A stretch of DNA of 64,000 nt, taken from NCBI GenBank assembly GCA_964594125.1, contig CAZQLL010000005.1, positions 62,001 through 126,000 on the forward strand, written 5' to 3'. The position numbers and the translations under genes are program-made. The notes beneath the pieces are model-generated. The model saw nothing but the letters and a program-made list of their open reading frames with translations. It was not told the origin of the DNA and did not search any database. Shown here piece by piece: positions 34,903 through 44,633 of the stretch (its first letter is position 1; every line of letters starts with the position of its first letter). Origin of the DNA: CAVRZJ01 sp964594125 (GTDB lineage: Bacteria; Acidobacteriota; Thermoanaerobaculia; Thermoanaerobaculales; Thermoanaerobaculaceae).

Positions 34903-37900
34903 ATGAGTCGTTATCGTCGTCGTCGCAGGCTGTCTCTGTCGGTGTTCGGACCTCATCCACCCGCTTTTCGTGCCGCGGTGCGGAGTGCGAGGCGGAAGGC
35001 GGCGTTCCCGGCCCTGGCGGTGCTTCTTCTCCTGGTCGCGGCTGCGGGCCAGGCCCCGGCCGACGAGCGGCCGGCACACCCGGCAGCAGCGAGCCTCTTC
35101 AGCTACGAAGTCCCCGGCATCGGCCCGTCGCGCTACTACGACCACAGCCTGGAGGCCGGCGATCCGGTGGCGATGAGCTCGGGGGCGTTCCACTTCGCGC
35201 TGCCGCTGGCCTCGCTCGGCGGCGACGTGCCGCTCGCCGCCGTGCTCCACTACCGCAGCGACCTGCAGCACGCCGGTAACGGACACCTCCTGCGGCTCCC
35301 GACGACGTTCTGGCTCGAGCCGTTCGCGACGCTCAACGTCGACCTCGCGTACGGCGACTCGACCTGGGCGACGGCGCAGGTCAGAGCGGGCGACTGGGTG
35401 TCGTTCAAGAAGGTCGCAGGAGCGTGGGCGCTCGCCGGGGCGAGCGAGAGCTACCCGCAGGGGCAGGTGTCGAACAACGGCTCGCCGGTCCGCTTCGTGC
35501 TGGTGACGACGGCACAGCACGCCTGGCTGATGGACCCGGTGCTGGAGCGGGTGTATCTCTTCGAGAAGAGCAGCGTCGTCGTCAACGGGTCTCGCCGTCT
35601 CACTCACGTGCTCGACCGCAACGGCAACGCGCTCCGTTTCGTCTACCCGTCGGCGGGCAGCAACGACCCGGTGCGCATCGAGGACGGCCGTGGCCGCGGC
35701 CTCGACCTCGCCTACCAGACCTTCAGCGCGCGGCCGCTTCTTCGATCGCTTACCGATCAGTGCGGCCGCTCGATCGTCTTCACCCACGAGCCGAGCACGC
35801 CCGACAACGCGCCCCGCGACACCACCCTGCGCAGCGTGACCGACGCCGGGGGAGGTGTGACGGTGTTCGCCTACGCGGGGGCCGATCTGATCGCCTCGCT
35901 GACCACGCCGGCCGGGCGCGTACCGTCAACGCAGACCTACGCCAGCGTCGCGCTCGCCGGCACCTTCGCGAGCCGCGTCGTGTCACAGTCCGAGGCAGGC
36001 GCCGTCACGAGCTTCACCTACGACCCCGCAAGCTACTACGTCACCGCGACGTACCCCGACGGCACCAGCGATCGGTTCCGGCACTACAGCAACCGCTCGC
36101 TGCCGGCCGAGCTTACCGACGCTGCCGGCAGCACCGCGGTCTTCCAGAAGAACGACCGCGAGCAGATCACGTACGTCAAGGACCGCGAGAACCGCACGAC
36201 GTTCTGGACCTACCATCCCGACAGCGGGAAGCTCGCGACCGTCCGCAACGCCCGTGTTCACTTCACGACGTTCACCTACACCCCGCGCACGCAGACCTTC
36301 GCCAACCCGCTGCTGCCCGCGGAGCAGGTGGAGTTCACGTTTCACGACCTCGCGCGAATCGACTACCCGGGCGGCGCGTTCGAGACGTTCTCGTACGACG
36401 GCCGCGGCAACGTGCTTGCGCGGACCGATCGCGGCGGCGGTGTCTGGACCTACACCTACGACGCGGCCGGGCGCGTGCTCACCGAGTCCAACCCGACGGG
36501 CGGCGTGCGGACGAACGTCTTCAACGCGGACGGCACCCTCGCCGCCACCCACGACTCGGACACCGGCCTCACCAGCTTCGCCTACGACCCATGCAAGCGC
36601 CTCGCCCGCGTCGATCGCCCCGACGGCAGCTTCGAGACGTTCCTCTACGACGCCCGTGACCGGGTGACGCAGCACGTCGACGGCCGCGGCACGACGACCA
36701 CGGTGCAGTACGACGCCGACGGCAACCCGACGCGCGTGGTGCGGGCCGACGGCACGCCGGCCAGCCAGGAGACGCTGCGCTCGTACGACGCGCTCGGCCG
36801 CCTGCAGGAGTCGACCGGGCCGCTCGGCGGTGTCACGAGCTTCGCCTACACCTACTGGGGCGGCGTCGCACGCGTCACGCGCCCGGGCGGCGGCGCGGTC
36901 GACGTCCTCCACGACCCCCGGCGCTGGATCAACGGCGTGCGCGACGAGCTCGACAACTTGCTGGCGATATCCCGCAACAGGGAAGGCGTGACGACCGGAG
37001 CGACGTCGCCGCTCGGGCGCACCGTCGCGCTCGGCACCGACCCGCTGGGCGCCGTGGTGTCCGTCACCGACCCCCGCGGCAATACCCTCACGCTCGCGCG
37101 CGACCCGCTCGGGCGCATCGTGAGGATCACCGACCGCGCCGGGCGCGAGTCGACGATCGTGCGAGACGGCGAGGGGCGGGTCACCTCGATCACCACCCCG
37201 CTCACCGGCACCGTGACCTACACCCGCAACGCGCTCGGCCTGGTCACGCGCATCACCGACCAGCGCGGCAGCCACTGGGAGTTCGCCTACACGCCGGCGG
37301 GCAGGCGCACCGGCGCGACCGACCCGCTCGGCCGCACCGCGGCGTACGCATGGGACTCCAGCGGCCGCCTCGCGCAGGTCACGCACCCCGACGGCGTCGT
37401 CGAGACCCGCACCTGGGACGCCGCCGGAAACCTCGTCGAGCGCGCCTTCACCGGTGGGTTGGTGCTGGGCTTCACCTACGACGCCCTCGGGCGGATGACG
37501 GCGAGCGCCAGCTCACCGGTGACGGTCACCTGGGATGCCCGCGACCGCGTCACCGCCACGACCATGGCTGGGGCCACGGTGGCGGCTGCCTGGGACGGCG
37601 CCGACCGCCTCGCGACGCTCGACATCGCCGGGCAGGCGACGGTGAGCTACGCGCACGACGCGCGCGGCCTCGTCACCGCGGTGAGCGACAGCGCGAGCGG
37701 CGCGTGGGCGCACCTCACGTGGGACGCCGACCGCCTGCTCGCGGCGATCGAGCGCTCCAACGGCGTGACCACCGAGATCGAGCGGAATGCCAACGGCCGC
37801 ATCACGCGCATCCGCCACGGCGGCCTCGGCCAGCTCGACTTCACGTTCGCCGCCGACGACGCCATCACCGCGGTCGCCGAGGCGCTGCCGCTGGACGTCG

Positions 37901-39090
37901 CCGCGTTCCTGTCGCCGGAGATCGAGGGGTTCGAGTACGACGCCGCCAACCAGACCGCCGCCGCCGGCTTCTCGCACGATGCGCGCGGCCGGCGCAAGGC
38001 CGATCCCCGGCGCACCTACGACTGGGACGCCGCCGACCGCCTCGTCCGGGTGACGCACGACGGCGCGGCGGCCGACTGCGAGTACACGGCGAGCGGCGAG
38101 CTGGTGCGGCGGACCGTCGGCGGCGTGGTCATCGACTACGTGCGCAGCTACTCGCTGCCGGGCCGCCCGGTGGTCGCCGAGAAGCGCAACGGCGCCTGGT
38201 ACCGGTACTTCGTCCACACGCCGCAGGGACGGCTGCTCTGGGCGGTTTCGGCTGCGGCGCCCGCGGCGCCGTCGTTCTACCACTTCAACCACCTCGGCAC
38301 GACGCTGTTCCTCACCGACGCCAGCGGCGCCGTCACCGACAGCTACGGGTACACCCCGTACGGCCGCCTGATCCGCCACGAGGGCGCGAGCGACCAGCCG
38401 TTCGCCTTCGTCGGCGAGCTCGGCGTGCTACTCGAAGGGACGAGCGGCCTGTACCACATGCGCGCCCGCGTGTACGACAGCCGCACCGCCCGCTTCGTCT
38501 CCCGCGACCCGCGCTGGCCCGACCTCGACGACCCCCGCGCTCTCAACCCCTACCAGTACGGCGCGCAGAATCCGCTGGGTCTGATCGACCCGAGCGGCGA
38601 GTCGTACTACGTCGACCAGGACGGCCGGCCGCTGCCGCCTGACTGGCGCCCGGAAAGCCGGCCTGTCACCGCAGGGCAGATCTACGGCGAAATCGGCGAC
38701 GACGGCCGCGTGACCTGGTTCATCAGCTTCGTCAGCGAGCGCGGCACTCTCAACTGGAGGAGGGCGCGGTTCTCCCGGCCTCCTTCCGGCGAAGGCGACC
38801 CGGCGGGAGTGCCCACGCCGATGCTGGCGAAGGCGCTGGAGCTGCAGAAGCGACCGGCGCCGCCGCGGCCGCCCGTGGAAGGGCTCACGGACATGGAGCG
38901 ATACGCCCTGCGGGACTGGGCCTCCTGGGGCAGCGACATCAACTGCGATTGCGACATGACCCGGGCATCGTTGCTGGGCAGACGCGGGCACCGGCAACCG
39001 GCGATGCTCCTCGGCGTCACCCTCGCTGCGCTCGCCGCCGGCTACGTGCTCGCGCGCCGCCGGCTCGCCCGGCCGCCGCGGGGAGAGTGA
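34903..39090 (+). CDS. RHS/YD-repeat protein with C-terminal sorting-type tail
   Basis: This 1395-residue exported protein has a long basic signal segment (AFPALAVLLLLVAAAGQAPA) and an N-terminal domain to about 230. Some thirty YD repeats follow (FTYDALGRM, WTYTYDAAGRVLTESN), then the RHS core GLYHMRARVYDSRTARFVSRDP near residue 1180 ending LGLIDPSGESYYVD. The roughly 150 residues after the core show no toxin domain I recognise. The last 50 residues have Cys1348 and Cys1350 (NCDCDMTR), a hydrophobic helix at about 1366-1380 and an Arg cluster (ARRRLARPPRG), a C-terminal anchoring/sorting layout. The ATG at 34903 has GGGGGG upstream. Its stop overlaps the start of an Lgt-like gene. Confidence 0.9.
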   Translation: MSRYRRRRRLSLSVFGPHPPAFRAAVRSARRKAAFPALAVLLLLVAAAGQAPADERPAHPAAASLFSYEVPGIGPSRYYDHSLEAGDPVAMSSGAFHFALPLASLGGDVPLAAVLHYRSDLQHAGNGHLLRLPTTFWLEPFATLNVDLAYGDSTWATAQVRAGDWVSFKKVAGAWALAGASESYPQGQVSNNGSPVRFVLVTTAQHAWLMDPVLERVYLFEKSSVVVNGSRRLTHVLDRNGNALRFVYPSAGSNDPVRIEDGRGRGLDLAYQTFSARPLLRSLTDQCGRSIVFTHEPSTPDNAPRDTTLRSVTDAGGGVTVFAYAGADLIASLTTPAGRVPSTQTYASVALAGTFASRVVSQSEAGAVTSFTYDPASYYVTATYPDGTSDRFRHYSNRSLPAELTDAAGSTAVFQKNDREQITYVKDRENRTTFWTYHPDSGKLATVRNARVHFTTFTYTPRTQTFANPLLPAEQVEFTFHDLARIDYPGGAFETFSYDGRGNVLARTDRGGGVWTYTYDAAGRVLTESNPTGGVRTNVFNADGTLAATHDSDTGLTSFAYDPCKRLARVDRPDGSFETFLYDARDRVTQHVDGRGTTTTVQYDADGNPTRVVRADGTPASQETLRSYDALGRLQESTGPLGGVTSFAYTYWGGVARVTRPGGGAVDVLHDPRRWINGVRDELDNLLAISRNREGVTTGATSPLGRTVALGTDPLGAVVSVTDPRGNTLTLARDPLGRIVRITDRAGRESTIVRDGEGRVTSITTPLTGTVTYTRNALGLVTRITDQRGSHWEFAYTPAGRRTGATDPLGRTAAYAWDSSGRLAQVTHPDGVVETRTWDAAGNLVERAFTGGLVLGFTYDALGRMTASASSPVTVTWDARDRVTATTMAGATVAAAWDGADRLATLDIAGQATVSYAHDARGLVTAVSDSASGAWAHLTWDADRLLAAIERSNGVTTEIERNANGRITRIRHGGLGQLDFTFAADDAITAVAEALPLDVAAFLSPEIEGFEYDAANQTAAAGFSHDARGRRKADPRRTYDWDAADRLVRVTHDGAAADCEYTASGELVRRTVGGVVIDYVRSYSLPGRPVVAEKRNGAWYRYFVHTPQGRLLWAVSAAAPAAPSFYHFNHLGTTLFLTDASGAVTDSYGYTPYGRLIRHEGASDQPFAFVGELGVLLEGTSGLYHMRARVYDSRTARFVSRDPRWPDLDDPRALNPYQYGAQNPLGLIDPSGESYYVDQDGRPLPPDWRPESRPVTAGQIYGEIGDDGRVTWFISFVSERGTLNWRRARFSRPPSGEGDPAGVPTPMLAKALELQKRPAPPRPPVEGLTDMERYALRDWASWGSDINCDCDMTRASLLGRRGHRQPAMLLGVTLAALAAGYVLARRRLARPPRGE

Positions 39091-39851
39091 GCGTGTACCC
39101 CGGACCCCTGCTCGCGGTCCTCGGCGTCGAGATCAACGGATTCGTCGCGCTGCTGCTGCTCGCCGCCGCGGCAGCGCTGCCCGCGGGGATGGCGGCGGCG
39201 CGCAGAGCGGGCTTCCCGACCGCGTTCGCCCTCGACACCTGGCTCGTCGGCGGCGTCGCGTTCGTCGCCGGCGCCGCCGTCGTTCCGGCGCTGCTCGCGC
39301 CGCTCCTTCCTGCCCTGGGCGGCACGTGGTCGCTCGGCGGCCTCGCGACGTTCCTCGCCGCGGAGGGTGCGCTCATCGCAGGCCATCCGGCGGCGCGCGG
39401 CGACCGCCTCACGGCGGCGGGTGTGGCGGTTATCCAAGCGCCGCTCGCGCAGCTCGTCGGCAGGCTTGGCTGTCTTGCCGCCGGGTGCTGCCACGGCCGC
39501 CCGGCGTGGGACCTGCCGTGGGCGGTCACCTTCCCCGCCGGGTCGGGGAGCGCGTTCCAGGGCGTGCCGGTGCACCCCACGCAGCTCTACGAGGCGGCAG
39601 GCCTGGCGCTGCTGTTCGCGCTCCTCCGGTGGCTGTGGTCCCGCCCGCACCGGCGCGCCGCGCTGCTCGGCGTCTACCTGACGGGCTACGGCGCCCTGCG
39701 CTTCACCGTCGAGCATTTCCGCGGCGACGCCCGCCCCATGGTCGGCGCGCTCTCGCTCAACCAGCTCATCTGCACCGCCGCCGTCGTCGCCGGGATGGCG
39801 CTGCTTGTGCGCCTGCAACAGCCTGCGCGACTCGCGGCGGAGGCGTCGTGA
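39087..39851 (+). CDS. Lgt-like prolipoprotein diacylglyceryl transferase family protein
   Basis: This 254-residue membrane protein has about seven helices. Lgt hallmarks are GRLGCLAAGCCHGRP near residues 125-139, the VHPTQLYEAAGL segment near 161-172 and RFTVEHFRGD towards the end. Canonical Lgt has GRxGNFxNxE where this has GRLGCLAAGCCHG, a Cys-rich variant. Lgt moves diacylglycerol from phosphatidylglycerol to a lipobox Cys. A paralogue in an operon with an RHS substrate and a CPBP protease, rather than a housekeeping locus, suggests a dedicated substrate. The GTG overlaps the RHS stop; the stop overlaps the next GTG. Confidence 0.82.
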   Translation: MSVYPGPLLAVLGVEINGFVALLLLAAAAALPAGMAAARRAGFPTAFALDTWLVGGVAFVAGAAVVPALLAPLLPALGGTWSLGGLATFLAAEGALIAGHPAARGDRLTAAGVAVIQAPLAQLVGRLGCLAAGCCHGRPAWDLPWAVTFPAGSGSAFQGVPVHPTQLYEAAGLALLFALLRWLWSRPHRRAALLGVYLTGYGALRFTVEHFRGDARPMVGALSLNQLICTAAVVAGMALLVRLQQPARLAAEAS

Positions 39852-40585
39852 GCGCGCTGACGCCGGCGACGGCACTTGCGCCGGCGTTCCCGCCGCTCGT
39901 CGTCGTCTGCTGCGCGACCGCGGCGGCGGCCGGCGCGGCGGCGCTCGCCGCGCGGGCCGGCGGCGCGGCGGCGATCGCGGTTCCGGTCGCGTGCGCCGGG
40001 CTGGCATGGCTGCTCACCCCGCCCGCCCGGATCGCCCGCTGCCTCGGCCCTGCGCGCACCGGCTGGCCGGAAGCGGCAGCGCTCGCCGCGGCAGTCTGGG
40101 CGCTACCTGCGGCCGTCACGGCGCTCGTCGTCGAGGCGGCGCTCGGCGGCATGCTGATGGTGCCCGCTCCCGGCCCGGCCGCGCGCGAGCTGCTCGCCGC
40201 GGCGCCGGCCGTGGCCTCACTCGCGCTCGCGGAGGAGCTGCTCTTCCGCGGCGCCCTGCAGCAATCGGTGCTCGCGGCCCCCGGGTGGCAGCGGCGGCTG
40301 GGGCCGATCTCGGGCGCCACCGCCGTCGCCGCACTGTCGTTCGGCGTCACGCACCTGCCCTCCGGCGGCCCCGTGCAGGCGGCAACGGCGGTGGTCTCTG
40401 GGCTGGTCCTCGGCTGGGTCACGGAGCGGGCGCATGGCTCGCTGTGGCCCGCTGCCGCCCTGCACGCCGCCGCCAACCTCGCCGTCTCGTGGAACTCGAT
40501 GCTGCTCTTCCTCAACGCACCGCTGGCGCGGGTGCTCGATCTCCCGACCCTCGGCGCGCTCCTGCTCGGAGGACCGACCCGATGA
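39848..40585 (+). CDS. CPBP-family glutamic intramembrane protease
   Basis: This 245-residue membrane protein has the CPBP (CAAX protease/Rce1-like) motifs: EELLFRG at about 128-134 (catalytic Glu pair and Arg), SFGVTHLPSGG around 163-173 and HAAANLAVSWNS near 205-216. Known members include Rce1-type prenyl-protein proteases, bacteriocin-immunity proteins and the myxosortases, which process Cys-containing C-terminal sorting signals. Start and stop overlap both neighbours by four bases. The context, an RHS protein with a Cys/helix/Arg tail three genes up, favours a sorting role; this is inference. Confidence 0.87.
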   Translation: MSALTPATALAPAFPPLVVVCCATAAAAGAAALAARAGGAAAIAVPVACAGLAWLLTPPARIARCLGPARTGWPEAAALAAAVWALPAAVTALVVEAALGGMLMVPAPGPAARELLAAAPAVASLALAEELLFRGALQQSVLAAPGWQRRLGPISGATAVAALSFGVTHLPSGGPVQAATAVVSGLVLGWVTERAHGSLWPAAALHAAANLAVSWNSMLLFLNAPLARVLDLPTLGALLLGGPTR

Positions 40586-41514
40586 CCCTCATGATCCGCC
40601 TTCCCGAAGCACGTCGCTGCTTCCGACCGCTTCCCGCCCGGCGCAGACTGCTCCTCTTGGCCGCGGTCGGGCTGCTCGCGTGGCCGCCATTCGGCATCCC
40701 GGCGGCGGCGCAGGAGGCGACCTACCTCTACGACGCAGCCGGCCGGCTCGTCCGGGCGACGTACCCGAGCGGCGCATCGATCACCTACGAGTACGACGCC
40801 ACGGGCAACCTCCTCGGAACCGAGACCGCCGTTCCCGCGTGCACCCTCGCCTGCTCGGCGACGGTGCCCGCCATCGCCGGCGCCGGCTCCACCGTGACGT
40901 TCGCCGCGACGGCGACGCCGGTGAGTTGCAGCGGAGCGGTGGGCTTCCAGTGGTCGTTCGGCGACGGCGGGCTCGGCGCAGGGTCCGACGCAACCCACGC
41001 CTACGCGACGACCGGTGCCTACGCATGGCAGGTGACCGCGACGATAGCGGACCAGACGTGCACGCAAGGCGGCACCGTCACGATCGTGCCGTCGGGCGGG
41101 CCCGCCCGCCGCCGCCTGCGCCCCGGCGCGTCCTCCGGCGCGGCAGGCGCCACGACGCTGTCCCGTGGCGCGGTGGCTCGGCTCGACGGGACGCGCGGCG
41201 TTGCGGGGCCGGGAGGCCTCGGGGCGCTCGGTATCGGCCTCGTGAACCCCGGGCCTGCGGCGGCCGAGGTCGGGATCGAGGTGCGCGCAGGGGACGGGAG
41301 GCTCGTCGCAGGCGGTACCGTCCTGCTCGCGCCCCGCGAGCACCTGCTGGTACCGGATGTGCTCTCGGCCCTTGGCGCGGCTGGCGAGCCGCCGGACGGG
41401 CAGCTCCTGATGCGGCTGCTCTCGGGCGGCGACGACGGCGGCGTCTATGCCGTGTCCGACGTCACGCCCGTCGGCGGCGACGCCGAGAGCGCAGAGCCGC
41501 CGGCGTATCGGTAG
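40582..41514 (+). CDS. secreted YD-repeat and PKD-domain protein
   Basis: The 310-residue protein has a signal peptide (LLLLAAVGLLAWPPFGIPAAA), then a single pair of YD motifs (TYLYDAAGRLVRATYPSG and ITYEYDATGNLLG) like those in the RHS gene. A PKD domain follows (FQWSFGDGGLGAGSDATHAYATTGAYAWQV), and a C-terminal Ig-like domain of the 'IGLVNPGPAAAEVGIEV' kind. It lacks a C-terminal membrane helix. The ATG overlaps the protease stop and has GGAGG upstream. It is probably a surface or periplasmic partner of the RHS protein. Confidence 0.78.
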   Translation: MTLMIRLPEARRCFRPLPARRRLLLLAAVGLLAWPPFGIPAAAQEATYLYDAAGRLVRATYPSGASITYEYDATGNLLGTETAVPACTLACSATVPAIAGAGSTVTFAATATPVSCSGAVGFQWSFGDGGLGAGSDATHAYATTGAYAWQVTATIADQTCTQGGTVTIVPSGGPARRRLRPGASSGAAGATTLSRGAVARLDGTRGVAGPGGLGALGIGLVNPGPAAAEVGIEVRAGDGRLVAGGTVLLAPREHLLVPDVLSALGAAGEPPDGQLLMRLLSGGDDGGVYAVSDVTPVGGDAESAEPPAYR

Positions 41515-41642
41515 CGATCGAGATCCACCCGTGTCTGCCCGAGCAACTCACCCCGTCCCTGGCGGGCCAGCTCCAGCATCGCAGCGATGATCACCGCGTC
41601 TGCATATTTTGAGATAATGTCGCAGAAACAGCGCTCCGCCTC

Positions 41643-41672
41643 TTGACAAAAACCGGAATCAAAGGTCATGAT
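41643..41672 (+). promoter_or_regulatory. promoter and possible operator of the SUF operon
   Basis: TTGACA (41643-41648) and CATGAT (41667-41672) are 18 bases apart in an AT-rich island. TGAC (41644-41647) and GTCA (41665-41668) form an inverted pair spanning the spacer, where an Rrf2 regulator could bind to repress its own operon. The start would be near 41679, giving a 44-base leader with GGGAG before the ATG. Confidence 0.55.
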
Positions 41673-41722
41673 TTAGCGGTTTCGCCTTGTGACGACGCCC
41701 GCCGCGCCGTCTTGGGAGCCCG

Positions 41723-42231
41723 ATGAAGATCACCGCCACCGAGGAGTACGGGCTGCGCTGCATGATGCAGCTCGCGCTCCACCCCGCCGACACCGTGTCG
41801 CTCACCGAGCTGGCGCGGGCGGAGAACATCGCGCCGCCGTTCGCGGCCAAGGTGCTGCTGCGCCTGCGGCGCGCCGGGCTGGTGGTGGCGGCGCGCGGCC
41901 GCAAGGGCGGCTACGCGCTGGCGGCGCCGCCGGAGAGCATCACCGTGCTCGCGGTGCTCTCGTCGCTCGGCAAGCCGCTGTTCGACGCCGCGTTCTGCCG
42001 CGAGCACGGCTCGCCCGACGAGTCCGCCTGCTCCCGCCTCACCGACTGCTCGCTGCGGCCGGTGTGGGCGCACCTCGACGCGATGCTGCGCCAGTTCTTC
42101 TCGCAGACCACGCTCGCCGACCTCGTGCGCGGCGAGCGCTCGACGCGCGCGCAGCTCGCCGAGCGCTGGCCGCTGCTGCTGCCGTCGCAGGCCGCGCCGC
42201 CGGCCCCGGCACAGCCAAGGAGACCGTCCCG

Positions 42232-42235
<4 letters not shown>
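41723..42235 (+). CDS. Rrf2-family Fe-S-sensing regulator of the SUF operon
   Basis: This 170-residue protein has the Rrf2 winged helix (MKITATEEYGLRCMMQLA; LLRLRRAGLVVAARGRKGGYALA) and three cysteines, Cys92, Cys103 and Cys109, where IscR-type regulators bind an Fe-S cluster. It is first in the SUF operon and overlaps sufC by four bases. It probably represses the operon when clusters are sufficient, as SufR/IscR do. An Ala/Pro-rich tail follows residue 155. Confidence 0.9.
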
Positions 42236-43097
<862 letters not shown>

Positions 43098-43101
<4 letters not shown>

Positions 43102-44516
43102 GTTCGCAAGGCGACCACCTCGACATCGGCGCCGACTACGCGACGCGCTACGGGTTCCACGACCCCGAGGCGTACTTCGTGCGCGCCCCCAAGGGGATCT
43201 CGCACGAGGTCGTCGAGATGATCTCGCGGCTGAAGAAGGAGCCCGACTGGATGCGCGAGGTGCGGCACAAGGCGCTCGACGTGTTCCTCGCCAAGCCGAT
43301 GCCATCGTGGGGCAACCGGGAGATGCTCGCCGAGATCGACTTCGACGAGATCACCTACTACCTGCGCGCCACCGAGAAGCAGGAGCGGAGCTGGGAGGAC
43401 GTGCCGGAGAACGTCAAGCGCACGTTCGACCGGCTCGGCATCCCGGAGGCCGAGCGCAAGTTCCTCGCCGGTGTCACGGCGCAGTACGAGTCGGAGGTGG
43501 TGTACCACTCCGTCAAAGAGGAGCTCACCAAGCAGGGGGTGATCTTCCTCGATATGGACTCGGGGCTGCGCGAGCACGAGGAGATCGTGCGCGCCCACTT
43601 CGGCACCGTGATCCCCGCCGCCGACAACAAGTTCTCCGCGCTCAACACCGCCGCGTGGTCGGGCGGCACCTTCATCTACGTGCCGCCCCACACAGACGTG
43701 GCGATCCCCCTGCAGGCGTACTTCCGCATCAACGCCGAGAAGATGGGGCAGTTCGAGCGCACGCTGATCATCGCCGACGAGGGGTCGAGGGTGCACTACA
43801 TCGAGGGGTGCACCGCCCCGACCTACTCCAGCGACTCCCTCCACTCCGCCGTGGTGGAGCTGATCGCCAGGAAGGGCGCCCACATCCGCTACACGACGAT
43901 CCAGAACTGGTCGACCAACGTGTTCAACCTGGTCACCAAGCGCGCGGTCGCCCTTGAGGACGCGGTGGTCGAGTGGGTCGACGGCAACATCGGCTCGAAG
44001 CTCACGATGAAGTACCCGGCGATCGTCCTGCGCGGCGAGCGTGCCCACGGCGAGGTGCTGTCGATCGCCTTCGCCGGACCCGGGCAGCACCAGGACGCCG
44101 GCGCCAAGGTCACCCACCTGGCGCCCAACACCACCTCGCAGATCACCTCGAAGTCGATCTCCAAGGACGGCGGGCGCGCCTCGTACCGCGGCCTGGTCAA
44201 GGTGCGCAAGGGCGCGGTGGGGTGCAAAGCCTCGGTGCAGTGCGATGCGCTGCTGATCGGCGACGCGGCGCGCACCGACACGTACCCGACGATGGAGATC
44301 GACGAGGACCACGTCAAGATCGAGCACGAGGCGCGCGTCTCCAAGCTCGGCGACGAGCAGCTCTTCTATCTGCGCTCGCGCGGCCTCACCGAGGCGAAGG
44401 CGCGGCTGATGATCGTCAACGGCTTCATCGAGCCGTTCGTAAAGGAGCTGCCGATGGAGTACGCGGTCGAGCTCAACCGGCTGATCGAGCTGGAGATGGA
44501 GGGGTCGGTTGGGTAG
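43098..44516 (+). CDS. sufB: SufB, Fe-S cluster scaffold subunit
   Basis: SufB (472 residues) forms the SufBC2D scaffold on which clusters are built. The N-terminal YGFHDPEAYFVRAPKGIS, the EGCTAPTYSSDSLHSAVVE core with the conserved Cys, and the C-terminal GVGCKASVQC-like region (here AVGCKASVQCDALLIGD) are typical, as is EQLFYLRSRGLTEAKA. It is full length. The ATG overlaps the sufC stop. A seven-base repeat array separates it from sufD. Confidence 0.96.
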
Positions 44517-44525
44517 CCGCACGGC

Positions 44526-44588
44526 GTGGCCCGTGGCCCGTGGCCCGAGAAGCGAGGGGAGTGGCCCGTGGCCCGAGAGGCGAGAGGA
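44526..44588. repeat. seven-base tandem array between sufB and sufD
   Basis: Nine in-phase units: GTGGCCC x3, GAGAAGC, GAGGGGA, GTGGCCC x2, GAGAGGC, GAGAGGA. The order (GTGGCCC)n-GAGARGC-GAGRGGA occurs twice, so a five-unit block seems to have been duplicated. It is the only break in the otherwise overlapping SUF operon. Confidence 0.88.
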
Positions 44589-44633
44589 GTGTCCGATGGT
44601 TTCTTGCCCGTGGTCCGGACGGACGGGAGAGCG

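Noticed and set aside
38590..38940. A polymorphic toxin domain after the RHS core
   Set aside because: The 150-residue segment shows no nuclease, deaminase or other toxin motif I recognise, and no immunity gene follows. The tail looks like an anchor instead.
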